Assembly: GCF_001612725.1 (NCBI RefSeq)
Contig: NZ_BDAZ01000088.1
Span: 1-34,661, forward strand
Direction: 5' to 3'
Source: Nocardia anaemiae NBRC 100462
Lineage (GTDB): Bacteria; Actinomycetota; Actinomycetes; Mycobacteriales; Mycobacteriaceae
DNA: 34,661 bases
Shown here: positions 1 through 8,010 of the stretch, piece after piece
Position numbering within the stretch: position 1 is the stretch's first letter
Layout of the letters: each line of letters starts with the position of its first letter
The notes under the pieces: model-generated
Told to the model about the DNA's origin: nothing
Database searches by the model: none
What the model saw: the letters and a program-made list of their open reading frames with translations, nothing else
Position numbers and translations under genes: made by a program

Positions 1-212
1 CCGCGCCGTGGTTCCCCGCGCTCGGCCCGCTGCGGGGCCGCGCGCCGCGAACGCTCGGCCTCGAATGCCTCGTCATGATCTTCGTCGGTGTAGCGCGGAA
101 TGACCGTCGTGTCGTCGTCGTAGTCCTCCCATGCCTGGTCGTTTCGCCGGTAACGCCGCTCAGCCTCGCGCTGACGGAAACGTTCCTCGGCTCGCGCCCA
201 TCGATCCGTCAT
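1..212 (-). CDS. mltG: Endolytic transglycosylase MltG, N-terminal fragment (runs off the left edge)
   Basis: Open minus-strand frame from an ATG at 212 to the window edge, 70 codons, no stop. The peptide begins MTDRWARAEERFRQREAERR and continues as a very charged, Arg/Glu/Asp-rich cytoplasmic tail. The ATG overlaps the ruvX stop codon (ATGA), so the two are translationally coupled. MltG is a membrane-anchored lytic transglycosylase that cleaves nascent peptidoglycan strands and sets glycan chain length; its catalytic YceG domain would lie outside the window. The identification rests mainly on gene order, since alaS-ruvX-mltG is conserved in mycobacteria (Rv2555c-Rv2553c), and on the hydrophilic N-terminal tail typical of actinobacterial MltG. 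No catalytic residue is visible here, so the name is an inference. Confidence 0.75.
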   Translation of the reverse strand, partial: MTDRWARAEERFRQREAERRYRRNDQAWEDYDDDTTVIPRYTDEDHDEAFEAERSRRAAPQRAERGEPRR

Positions 213-742
213 GCACCGTCTCCGGACTCAGACGCCGCTTCGGCCGACTTCAACACCGCACTCCGTTCGTCCAACCATCCCTGCAGGATCGCTACGGCGG
301 CCGCCTGATCGATCACCTGCCGCTGGCCACGCGCGCGAACTCCACTGTCCCGCAATGCACGTGCAGCTGACACCGTAGTCAAACGTTCGTCGGAAAGTCG
401 GATAGGCACAGGTGCTATGACTGCGCGCAAACGCTCAGCGAATGCCACTGCCGCCTCGGCGGCGGTGCCTTTTTCCCCGCGCAATGTCCGTGGCAGACCG
501 ACGATGACCTCGACGGCTTCATACTCCCGCACAATTTCGGCAATTCTGGAAATGTCGCTTGCCGGTCCTGGCGCGCGCTTATTCGGCTTCGCGCGCGCCA
601 CCGTTTCCACGGGCGTGGCGAGCATGCCGTCCGGGTCGCTGGAGGCGACCCCGATGCGGACACTGCCGACATCGATGCCGATCCGCCTGCCGCGGCCGGG
701 ATCGCTGTCAGGAGAGGGACGATGACTCTCCGAGTCGCCCAT
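209..742 (-). CDS. ruvX: Putative pre-16S rRNA nuclease / Holliday junction resolvase homologue RuvX (YqgF)
   Basis: 177-residue YqgF-family protein with an RNase H-like fold. An Asp-containing first strand (RRIGIDVGSVRIGVASSD) is followed by VIVGLPRTLRGEKG, the SDERLTT segment and a C-terminal VIDQAAAVAILQGWLDE helix, so the acidic metal-binding positions D, E and D are all present. The family processes the 5' end of pre-16S rRNA in E. coli and has been proposed as an alternative Holliday junction resolvase. The start is ATG 742, which overlaps the alaS stop (TGATG); a GTG one codon upstream at 745 is equally possible. The stop overlaps the mltG start, so alaS-ruvX-mltG is read as one operon. 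The first 20 residues are polar and unconserved-looking. Length is normal for actinobacteria. Confidence 0.93.
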   Translation of the reverse strand: MGDSESHRPSPDSDPGRGRRIGIDVGSVRIGVASSDPDGMLATPVETVARAKPNKRAPGPASDISRIAEIVREYEAVEVIVGLPRTLRGEKGTAAEAAVAFAERLRAVIAPVPIRLSDERLTTVSAARALRDSGVRARGQRQVIDQAAAVAILQGWLDERSAVLKSAEAASESGDGA

Positions 743-3408
743 CACCCGGCCAGTTCGGCCACCCGAGCACGGACCGCGGCCAGACCGACTTCGATACCCG
801 TCGGGTCCGAACCCGCGCCCTGCGCCATCTCCGGCTTGCCGCCACCGCGACCGGCAATGCTCGGGCCGAAGCTCGCAACCAGGTCTCCGGCCTTGAAGCC
901 GAGATCCTGTGCGCTCTTATTGACCGTCACGACGAACGGCACCTTGCCCTCGACATTGCCGAGCAGCACGACGACCGCCGGTTCGGTGCCGAACCGGCCA
1001 CGGATATCGGTGGCCAGAGTGCGCAGGTCACCGGCGGCGACACCTTCGGGCGCGGCGGCGGCCACCAGCAGCACGCTGCCGAATCGCTCGGCCTCGTCGA
1101 CGAACTTCGCCGCCGAAGCGAGCACCGCGGCGATCTTGGTGCGCTCGAGCTCCTTCTCGGCCACCTTCAGCCGCTCCACGAGCTGCTCGACGCGTGCGGG
1201 CACCTCCTCCGAAGGCACCTTCAGCGAGGACGCGACACCGGCCAGCAGCGCACGTTCCTTCGCCAGATACTTGTAGGAGTCCAGGCCGACGAAGGCCTCT
1301 ACGCGCCGCTTGCCGGATCCGATCGCCGATTCGCCGAGCACGGTGATCGGGCCGATCTGCGAGGAATGCTGTACGTGCGTACCACCGCACAGCTCCATCG
1401 AGAACGGTCCGCCGATCTCCACCACGCGCACCTCGTCGCCGTAGTTCTCGCCGAACAACGCGAGCGCGCCCATTTGCTTGGCCTTGGGCAGATCGGTGAC
1501 GAAGGTGTTCACCGGGAAGTCCGCGCCGACCGCGTCGTTGGAGACGGCCTCGATATCGGCCTTCTGCTGTTCGGAGAGCTGGCCCTGCCAGTTGAAGTCG
1601 AAGCGCAGGTAGCCGGGCTTGTTCAGCGAACCGGCCTGCACGGCGTTCGGGCCGAGAACCTGCCGCAGCGCGGCGTGCACCATATGCGTGCCGGAGTGGC
1701 CCTGGGTGGCACCCTGGCGCCAGGCCGGATCGGCCTGGGCGAGCACCACATCCCCCTCGGTGATCTGCCCCTGTTCGACCGTGGTCTTGTGCACCCACAG
1801 CTTCTTGGCGATCTTCTGCACATCGTTGACGCGCAGCTTGAGGCCCTGCGCGGTAATGGTGCCACGATCGGCGATCTGACCGCCGGACTCCGCGTACAGC
1901 GGGCTGCGGTCCAGGATGACCTCCACGTCCTGGCCGGTGGTCGCGGTCGGCACCCGGACGCCGTCGGCGATCAGCGCGAGCACATGCGCCTCGGAGGTCA
2001 GCTCGTCGAAGCCGGTGAATTCCGTTGCGCCGCGGTCGACCAGCTCCTTGTAGATGGACAGGTCGGCATGTCCGTGCTTGCGCGCCTGCGCATCCTCCTT
2101 GGCCATCTTCCGCTGTTCGGCCATGAGCGAGCGGAAGCCCTCCTCGTCGACCGACAGACCGGCCTCGGCGGCCATCTCCAGGGTCAGCTCGATCGGGAAG
2201 CCGTAGGTGTCGTGCAGTTTGAAGGCGTCCGAACCCGGAATCGTCTTGCCGCCCTTGGCCGCAACCTCGTCGACGGCGTCGGCGAACAGCCGCGAGCCGG
2301 TGTTCAGGGTCTTGAGGAACGCTGTCTCCTCACCCACCGCGACATTCTCGATCCGCCCGAAGTCGGTGGCAAGTTCCGGATACGACGGCGACATCAGCTC
2401 GCTGACGACCTTGATGAATTCGCCGATCACCGGCTTGTCCGCACCGAGCAGCCGGGCCGAACGCACGATCCGGCGCAGCAGACGGCGCAGCACGTAGCCG
2501 CGGCCCTCATTGCCCGGGTTGACGCCGTCGGCGATCAGCATGGCCGAGGTGCGGGCATGGTCGGCGATGACGCGGAATCGGCGGTCGTCCTCGTGTTCGA
2601 CACCGTAGGACCGGCCGGTCAACTCCTCGGCCTTATCGATGATCGGGCGCAGCAGGTCGGTCTCGTAGACGTTGTCGACGCCCTGCAGCAGCAGCGCGAT
2701 GCGCTCGACGCCCATACCGGTATCGATATTCTTCTTGGGTAGCGATCCGACCGGCGGGTAGCCGAGCTTGGGGCTCTGCTCACCGCGGATGTCCTGCATG
2801 AAGACCAGATTCCAGATCTCCAGGTAGCGGTCCTCGTCGGCGACCGGGCCGCCGTCCTTACCGTATGCGGGGCCGCGGTCGTAGTAGATCTCCGAACACG
2901 GGCCACCCGGACCGGGCACGCCCATATCCCAATAGTTGTCCTTGCCGTCGCGGAACTGGATCCGCTCCTTCGGGATGCCCGCGACCCGGTGCCAGATCTC
3001 GGCGGCCTCCGGATCGGATTCGTAGGCGGTCACCCAGATCCGCTCGGGATCGAAGCCGTAGCCACCGTCCTCCTGCGACTTCGTGATCAACTCCCAAGCG
3101 AGGGTAATGGCACCCTCCTTGAAGTAGTCTCCGAAGGAGAAGTTGCCCGCCATCTGGAAGAAAGTGTTGTGCCGGGTGGTGACACCGACCTCTTCGATAT
3201 CGCCGGTGCGGACGCATTTCTGCACACTGGTCGCGCGCGGGAACGGCGGCGCCTCCTGGCCCAAGAAATACGGCTTGAACTGAACCATGCCCGCGTTGAC
3301 GAACAACAGGGTGGGGTCGGCCAGGATCAGCGAGGCACTGGGCACCTCGGTATGTCCGGCACGGACAAAATGGTCCAGGAATCGCCGTCGGATCTCGTGG
3401 GTCTGCAC
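742..3408 (-). CDS. alaS: Alanyl-tRNA synthetase
   Basis: 888-residue class II AlaRS that charges tRNA-Ala in the cytoplasm. The N-terminal catalytic core starts VQTHEIRRRFLDHFVRAGH and contains the class II motifs (RHNTFFQMAGNFSFGDYF; NIDTGMGVERIALLLQG). The editing domain carries the HSGTHMVHA metal-binding motif (Ala/Gly variant of HSATH) and the CGGTH motif, so Ser/Gly proofreading should work. The C-terminal C-Ala domain ends in the glycine-rich GRGGGKPEMAQGAG segment. The start is GTG 3408, giving the VQTHEIR N-terminus seen in mycobacterial AlaRS, although the upstream Shine-Dalgarno is weak. The gene overlaps ruvX by its stop codon. Full length and intact; no T-box leader was seen in the 93 bases upstream. 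Confidence 0.98.
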   Translation of the reverse strand: MQTHEIRRRFLDHFVRAGHTEVPSASLILADPTLLFVNAGMVQFKPYFLGQEAPPFPRATSVQKCVRTGDIEEVGVTTRHNTFFQMAGNFSFGDYFKEGAITLAWELITKSQEDGGYGFDPERIWVTAYESDPEAAEIWHRVAGIPKERIQFRDGKDNYWDMGVPGPGGPCSEIYYDRGPAYGKDGGPVADEDRYLEIWNLVFMQDIRGEQSPKLGYPPVGSLPKKNIDTGMGVERIALLLQGVDNVYETDLLRPIIDKAEELTGRSYGVEHEDDRRFRVIADHARTSAMLIADGVNPGNEGRGYVLRRLLRRIVRSARLLGADKPVIGEFIKVVSELMSPSYPELATDFGRIENVAVGEETAFLKTLNTGSRLFADAVDEVAAKGGKTIPGSDAFKLHDTYGFPIELTLEMAAEAGLSVDEEGFRSLMAEQRKMAKEDAQARKHGHADLSIYKELVDRGATEFTGFDELTSEAHVLALIADGVRVPTATTGQDVEVILDRSPLYAESGGQIADRGTITAQGLKLRVNDVQKIAKKLWVHKTTVEQGQITEGDVVLAQADPAWRQGATQGHSGTHMVHAALRQVLGPNAVQAGSLNKPGYLRFDFNWQGQLSEQQKADIEAVSNDAVGADFPVNTFVTDLPKAKQMGALALFGENYGDEVRVVEIGGPFSMELCGGTHVQHSSQIGPITVLGESAIGSGKRRVEAFVGLDSYKYLAKERALLAGVASSLKVPSEEVPARVEQLVERLKVAEKELERTKIAAVLASAAKFVDEAERFGSVLLVAAAAPEGVAAGDLRTLATDIRGRFGTEPAVVVLLGNVEGKVPFVVTVNKSAQDLGFKAGDLVASFGPSIAGRGGGKPEMAQGAGSDPTGIEVGLAAVRARVAELAG

Positions 3409-3501
3409 AGATATCCAGCCTACCGGTGTCCCGCATCCCCTTTTTCAGCGCCCGGGTGCTCCAGGAGCGGACCCGGAACCGGTCCGAGGCGAAGTGCGCG
3501 T

Positions 3502-4848
3502 TTATCGTCCGCGGACGATTCTGCGCAGCTTCTCGACGCGGCGTTGGATGTCGCGTTCGACGCCGTGGTCGGTCGGGGTGTAGTAGTCACGTCCGACGAT
3601 CTCGTCGGGCGGATACTGTTGGGCCAGTACGCCATCCGGATCGTCATGCGGATATTTGTAGCCCTGGGCGTTACCGAGAGCGGCGGCTCCCGCATAGTGG
3701 CCGTCGCGCAGATGTGCGGGTACCAAGCCCGCCTTGCCTGCCGAAATGTCGGCGAGGGCCGCGCCGAGCGCGGCGGGCACGGCACCGGATTTGGGGGCGG
3801 TGGCCAGGTGAATTGTGGCGTGGGTCAGGGTGAGTTGGGCCTCGGGCATGCCGATCAGCTGCACGACGTGCGCGGCCGCGACCGCGGTCTGTAGCGCCAT
3901 CGGATCGGCCATGCCGATGTCCTCGCTCGCCGAAATCACCAGGCGGCGGGCGATGAAGCGGGGATCCTCGCCCGCGCTCAGCATGCGGGCCAGATAGTGC
4001 AGTGCCGCATCGACATCCGAGCCGCGGATGGATTTGATGAAGGCGCTCACCACGTCGTAGTGCTGGTCACCGGCTCGGTCGTAGCGGACGGCCGCCTTGT
4101 CCACGCTGGCCTCGACCAGATCCACATCGACGGTGCCATCCAACGAGGATTCCGCCGATGCCTCCAGCGCGGTGAGCGCCCGGCGCGCGTCCCCACCCGC
4201 GATCCGCACGATGTGCTCGAGCGCGGCTTCGGTCACCGTGTACGCGCCGTCGTAACCGCGCGGGTCGGCGAGGGCACGGTCGAGCACCAGCCGGATATCG
4301 GCCGCGGTGAGTGACTGTAATTGCAGCACCAGCGAGCGCGACAGCAGTGGCGAGACCACCGAGAACGACGGATTCTCGGTCGTCGCGCCGACCAGAAGCA
4401 CGATTCGGTTCTCCACCGCTGCCAGCAATGCGTCCTGCTGGGTCTTGGAGAAGCGATGCACCTCGTCGATGAACAGCACGGTCTGCTCGCCCGCCGTGAG
4501 ACGGCGGCGGGCCACATCAATGACCGCGCGCACCTCCTTCACCCCGGCCGACAAGGCCGACAGCGCCTCGAAGCGACGACCGGTGGCCTGTGAAATCAGC
4601 GAGGCCAGCGTCGTCTTGCCGGTGCCCGGCGGTCCGTACAACAGCACCGATGCCGCGCCGGACCCCTCGATCAGCCGCCGCAGCGGTGAGCCGGGTCCGA
4701 GCAGATGCTGTTGGCCGACCACCTCATCCAATGTCGCTGGGCGCATCCGCACCGCCAGCGGCGCACCGGCATCCCGGCGAACCACACTGTCGATGGAGTG
4801 CCCGGTCGGCACCTCGTCGCCGGGCACGTCGAATAAGCCTTCGCTCAC
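3502..4848 (-). CDS. rarA: Replication-associated recombination protein A (RarA/MgsA AAA+ ATPase)
   Basis: 448-residue AAA+ ATPase of the RarA/Mgs1/WRNIP1 family, which acts at stalled replication forks as a clamp-loader-like tetramer. Visible motifs are Walker A LLYGPPGTGKTTLA, Walker B TVLFIDEVHRF, sensor 1 VGATTENPSF, and the C-terminal tetramerisation domain with KSIRGSDVDAALHYLARML and ASEDIGMADP. I place the start at GTG 4848 (VSEGLFDVPGDE). The frame stays open to an ATG at 4995, but those 49 residues look non-coding and would run into the divergent promoter of the next gene, and 448 residues matches the usual family size of about 450. It lies 93 bases upstream of alaS on the same strand, matching Rv2559c in M. 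tuberculosis. Confidence 0.96.
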   Translation of the reverse strand: MSEGLFDVPGDEVPTGHSIDSVVRRDAGAPLAVRMRPATLDEVVGQQHLLGPGSPLRRLIEGSGAASVLLYGPPGTGKTTLASLISQATGRRFEALSALSAGVKEVRAVIDVARRRLTAGEQTVLFIDEVHRFSKTQQDALLAAVENRIVLLVGATTENPSFSVVSPLLSRSLVLQLQSLTAADIRLVLDRALADPRGYDGAYTVTEAALEHIVRIAGGDARRALTALEASAESSLDGTVDVDLVEASVDKAAVRYDRAGDQHYDVVSAFIKSIRGSDVDAALHYLARMLSAGEDPRFIARRLVISASEDIGMADPMALQTAVAAAHVVQLIGMPEAQLTLTHATIHLATAPKSGAVPAALGAALADISAGKAGLVPAHLRDGHYAGAAALGNAQGYKYPHDDPDGVLAQQYPPDEIVGRDYYTPTDHGVERDIQRRVEKLRRIVRGR

Positions 4849-4930
4849 ACCGAGCACGTTACCGAGAGGGTCCGACAGCAACTTGCCGGACTCCACGCGA
4901 TTCGAGGAGCAGAATTTGCTCGCGACAGGT

Positions 4931-4957
4931 TGTCGATTTCCGTCGAGCTCGCTCGTC
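4931..4957 (+). promoter_or_regulatory. ECF42-type sigma factor promoter (TGTCGA - 17 nt - CGTC)
   Basis: TGTCGA at 4931-4936 and CGTC at 4954-4957 are separated by 17 bases, about 55 bases upstream of the YCII-domain start at 5013. As I recall, the motif reported for ECF42 sigma factors of Streptomyces venezuelae is TGTCGA (-35) with CGA/TC (-10), controlling DGPF/YCII-type genes. The match here lies directly before a DGPF-type gene paired with an ECF42-like sigma gene, which suggests autoregulation. The motif and spacing are seen; the function is inferred. Confidence 0.6.
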
Positions 4958-5012
4958 GGAACGAATACGACGGCCCGATCGGCGGGTCGACGCAAACCGA
5001 AGGAGCGAGATC

Positions 5013-5360
5013 ATGAGCCAGTACCTGGTGCTTATCTACGAGGACGAGAGCGCGTACGCGGGTGCATCGGAACAGGTCATGGGCGAGGTCTACCAGGCGC
5101 ACACGACCTTCCAGGAGATCGCGGGCGATGCGGTACAAGGCGGTAACGCACTGCAGCCGACCGCCACCGCCACCTCCATCCGGCAGAACGACGCCGGCGA
5201 TTTCACCGTGACCGATGCCCCGTTCGCCGAGGCCAAGGAAGCACTCGGCGGCTACTACCTGATCGAGGCCGCGGATCTGGACGCCGCGATCGCACTGGCC
5301 AAGCAGGTGCCCGCCCGATTCGGCGGCGTCGAAGTGCGCCCGATCATGACCTTCGACTAG
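5013..5360 (+). CDS. YCII-related (DGPF) domain protein, partner of the ECF sigma factor
   Basis: 115-residue single-domain protein of the YCII/DGPF superfamily. It opens MSQYLVLIYEDESAYAGASE, has the conserved TVTDAPFAEAKEALGGYYLIEAADLDAA-type core (seen in two adjoining blocks) and ends VEVRPIMTFD. The fold is a dimeric alpha/beta ferredoxin-like barrel; some YCII proteins are small-molecule hydrolases, but the DGPF subgroup has no assigned reaction. AAGGAG at 5000-5005 lies 7 bases before ATG 5013, fixing the start. The sigma factor gene begins 4 bases after the stop, so the two form an operon, and an ECF42-type promoter motif lies upstream. DGPF genes are the standard neighbours and targets of ECF42 sigma factors. 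Substrate unknown. Confidence 0.92.
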   Translation: MSQYLVLIYEDESAYAGASEQVMGEVYQAHTTFQEIAGDAVQGGNALQPTATATSIRQNDAGDFTVTDAPFAEAKEALGGYYLIEAADLDAAIALAKQVPARFGGVEVRPIMTFD

Positions 5361-5364
5361 TTCG

Positions 5365-6618
5365 ATGCCGATCGATACCGATGCGGCCGCGGCCGTCGAC
5401 CAGGCGCACCGTCGCGAATGGGCCTTCGTGCTCGCCGCGACGGTGCGGCTGGTCCGCGACTTCGACCTCGCCGAGGAGTGCGTCCAGGACGCCTATGCGC
5501 GAGCGCTCACCGAGTGGGCCGCGCACGGCGTTCCCGCCAAACCCGGCGCCTGGCTGACCACTGTCGCCCGCCGCCGCGGCCTCGACCTGCTACGCCGCGA
5601 TTCGACCTTGCGGCGCACGCTGCCCATGCTGATCACCGGCCGAGCCGAGGACAGCGCCGATCTCGCACTCGCGGAACTGGATTCGGCATCGGCCATCCCC
5701 GACGACCGGTTGCGGTTGATAAGCACCTGCTGCCACCCGGCCCTGGCCCGCGAGGCCCAGGTGGCGCTCACCCTGCGGCTGGTCTGCGGTGTCACCACCG
5801 CCGAGGTCGCCCGCGCCTTCCTCACCAGCGAATCGACCATGGCGGCCCGAATCACCCGCGCCAAGAAGAAGATCGCGGTGGCGCGCATTCCGTATCGGGT
5901 GCCGTCGGTGCGCGAACTCCCGGACCGGCTCGACGCCATCTGCGCCGTCATCCACCTGCTGTTCACCACCGGTCACACCGCGCCGTCGGGTGACGCGCTG
6001 GTGCGTGCCGATCTGGTCGAACGGGCGCTGCAACTCGCGCGAATGATGCATTCGCTCGTCCCCGACGACCCTTCCGTCACCGGCCTGCTGGCCCTGATCC
6101 TGCTCACCGACGCGCGACGCGCCGCCCGAGTGGATGCCGAAGGCCGACTGTGCACCCTCGAACACCAAGATCGCTCGCAGTGGGACCGCGAGGCCATCGC
6201 CGAGGGCATCGCGCTGGTGAAAACCGCTCTGCCGCATACGGATCGGTACACACTCCAAGCCGCCATCGCCGCCGTGCACGACGAGGCGCCGTCCTGGGCG
6301 GAGACCGACTGGCGTGAGATCACCGGCTTGTACGTTCTGCTGCTGCGAATCTGGCCGTCACCGGTGGTGCGCCTCAATCATGCTGTGGCAGTTGGCCTTT
6401 CCGGCAATCCGACCCGAGCCCTAGCCCTGCTCGACGACCTGGCCACCGAACCGTCCCTCGCCACCTACGGCTACCTCGAAGCCTCCCGAGCCGTCTTCCT
6501 CACCCAGCTGGGCCGGACCACCGAAGCAGCCCGAGCCTACGAATCCGCCCTACTCCTGACCGAAAACACCATCGAACGAGCCCATCTCGAAGCCCGCCTA
6601 TCCGACCTCACGGCCTGA
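5365..6618 (+). CDS. ECF RNA polymerase sigma factor with C-terminal TPR-like extension (ECF42 type)
   Basis: 417-residue group IV sigma factor, more than twice the usual ECF size. Region 2 spans roughly residues 15-85 (VRLVRDFDLAEECVQDAYAR, then PGAWLTTVARRRGLDLLRR). Region 4 spans roughly 125-185 (CCHPALAREAQVALTLRLVC, TTAEVARAFLTSESTMAARI, then TRAKKKIA). The remaining 230 or so residues are helical with TPR-like repeats (FLTQLGRTTEAARAYESALL) and the RIWPSPVVRLNHAVAVG motif of the SigJ/ECF42 C-terminal domain. No anti-sigma gene is adjacent; in ECF42 members the C-terminal extension itself is thought to be required for activity. It lies 4 bases behind the DGPF gene. Family assignment rests on length, the TPR tail and the DGPF neighbour. 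The inducing signal is unknown. Confidence 0.93.
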   Translation: MPIDTDAAAAVDQAHRREWAFVLAATVRLVRDFDLAEECVQDAYARALTEWAAHGVPAKPGAWLTTVARRRGLDLLRRDSTLRRTLPMLITGRAEDSADLALAELDSASAIPDDRLRLISTCCHPALAREAQVALTLRLVCGVTTAEVARAFLTSESTMAARITRAKKKIAVARIPYRVPSVRELPDRLDAICAVIHLLFTTGHTAPSGDALVRADLVERALQLARMMHSLVPDDPSVTGLLALILLTDARRAARVDAEGRLCTLEHQDRSQWDREAIAEGIALVKTALPHTDRYTLQAAIAAVHDEAPSWAETDWREITGLYVLLLRIWPSPVVRLNHAVAVGLSGNPTRALALLDDLATEPSLATYGYLEASRAVFLTQLGRTTEAARAYESALLLTENTIERAHLEARLSDLTA

Positions 6619-6647
6619 CGCAACCGGGCCACGAACCAACCCGAAAC

Positions 6648-7817
6648 CTATTCGGACCAACGCTCTTCGAGCATCGCCGAGACATCCTCGGCGAAATCAC
6701 CGACCGCGTCGTCCCCGGTGCAGCGCGCATCTTCCGCCAGAGCGGCCCAGCGGTTGATCAGGGCCTCCGAGCGCGGAACAGACAGGCCGTGTTCGCGGGC
6801 GGAGGCGATGCGGGTGTGGTCGGCGGGCAGGAACCAGAAGGTGGTGAGCCAGACCCAGATGAGACGGGCTTCCAGGATGCGTTCGGCGAGTACTGCGTCG
6901 TCGGCCAGCGCGGGCCAGACACCGACGACCTCGGCGCGCCATGCCTCGACCATTTGCTTGGCGCGCTCGCGGGACAGTTCGAAGTCGCAGAGGCAGCCGG
7001 GAAAGGACACCAGCGCGTAGGCGATGTCGAGGGTGGCGTCACGGTAGCCACCCCATTCGTAGTCGAGGAAACGCGCGCCCTCTTCATTGAGGATCACATT
7101 GTCCGGGCACAGGTCCGAGGGGCTGAATGCGCGCAAGCGCCCCGCGGAGAACAGCCGATTGCCGCGCACGATCCGCTCGGCGATCTCACCGGGCACCTCG
7201 ATGCCGAGTTCGCGCTGCAGCATGCCTGGCACCTCGGAGATGGCGGCCTCGGCCTGTTGCGCGATGCCGTCGACCCGGTGCACCACATCCACCCGGCGCA
7301 GCAGCGCGACGAAATCAGCTTCCCGCCCGACGGTTGCCGCATGCATCCGACCCAGCGCCTGCGCGAAGGCCATCAGCGCGTTGCGGGTGGCCGGTTCCGC
7401 ACCGGATTGCAGCACCTGCGTCATCCGGGAGTTCTCACCGAGATCACTCAGGACGAGCAGCCGGTCCGGGAGACTGTGCGCGATCAGATACGCGCCGGGC
7501 CGCTGATCGCGGCTGAGCGCGGTGGTGAATTGGTAGGACACGGCCTCGCGGAGAAATGCGGAGTCGATGCTGGCGACGCCGGGCGCGAGACCACCCGTCG
7601 TGCGGTCCGCCGCGGATCCGCGAACCTGCTTGACGATGAGCGTCCGGGGCAGGGAGTAGGCGTTCTCTGAAACACGCACGCGTAGGACCGTCGTCCTACC
7701 ACTACCGCTGAGTTCCATGGGATCGCTCAGCTTCACCGGAGCACCCATTCGCTTTGTGAGCAACTGCTGTGCTGCGGACACGACTTCGGCGGCGCGTTCG
7801 GCCAATAGTGCGGTCAT
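6648..7817 (-). CDS. Phosphotransferase family protein (aminoglycoside phosphotransferase/choline kinase-like fold)
   Basis: 389-residue protein with a protein-kinase-like fold. A nucleotide-binding N-lobe carries the candidate Lys in PRTLIVKQVRG, followed by the LLVLSDLGE hinge. The catalytic loop FSPSDLCPDNVIL keeps the catalytic Asp and the metal-binding Asn of the HGDLHPGN motif, but the His is replaced by Pro. The metal-binding Asp lies in FLDYEWGG. This loop form differs from classical resistance kinases, so antibiotic resistance should not be assumed; the substrate is unknown. The start is ATG 7817 with no clear Shine-Dalgarno. The gene is convergent with the sigma factor (29-base gap) and divergent from the Pro/Gly-rich membrane protein. 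In M. tuberculosis rarA and the membrane protein are neighbours, so this gene and the ECF pair look inserted or differentially retained. Confidence 0.82.
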   Translation of the reverse strand: MTALLAERAAEVVSAAQQLLTKRMGAPVKLSDPMELSGSGRTTVLRVRVSENAYSLPRTLIVKQVRGSAADRTTGGLAPGVASIDSAFLREAVSYQFTTALSRDQRPGAYLIAHSLPDRLLVLSDLGENSRMTQVLQSGAEPATRNALMAFAQALGRMHAATVGREADFVALLRRVDVVHRVDGIAQQAEAAISEVPGMLQRELGIEVPGEIAERIVRGNRLFSAGRLRAFSPSDLCPDNVILNEEGARFLDYEWGGYRDATLDIAYALVSFPGCLCDFELSRERAKQMVEAWRAEVVGVWPALADDAVLAERILEARLIWVWLTTFWFLPADHTRIASAREHGLSVPRSEALINRWAALAEDARCTGDDAVGDFAEDVSAMLEERWSE

Positions 7818-8010
7818 CGCTAATCAAGCTACTCGCACCGGGTCACTTCTAGCGAGCGGTTACACAACCTTTCCGCGTCGTTCGGCGTGTCTGCGTCAAC
7901 GTTGCGGAACGGGCGCTGCTTGCTTGACACCATTGCGGCTGTCCGGTTTTCTCATCGTCAACTGCCGTGCGCCACACCGCAAACCAGTTGCGTCGAAAGG
8001 TCTGCAGACA

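Noticed and set aside
559..2742. Long plus-strand open frame of 727 codons opposite alaS
   Set aside because: It is antisense to a full-length AlaRS and encodes Arg/His/Leu-rich sequence with no domain, a usual shadow in GC-rich DNA.
4849..4995. Longer rarA start at ATG 4995
   Set aside because: Adds 49 residues unlike the family, and covers the ECF42-type promoter of the divergent gene.
7924..7952. Sigma-70-like promoter TTGACA upstream of the Pro/Gly-rich membrane protein
   Set aside because: The -35 is perfect, but the hexamer at 17-base spacing (TTTTCT) is a poor -10, so it was not listed.
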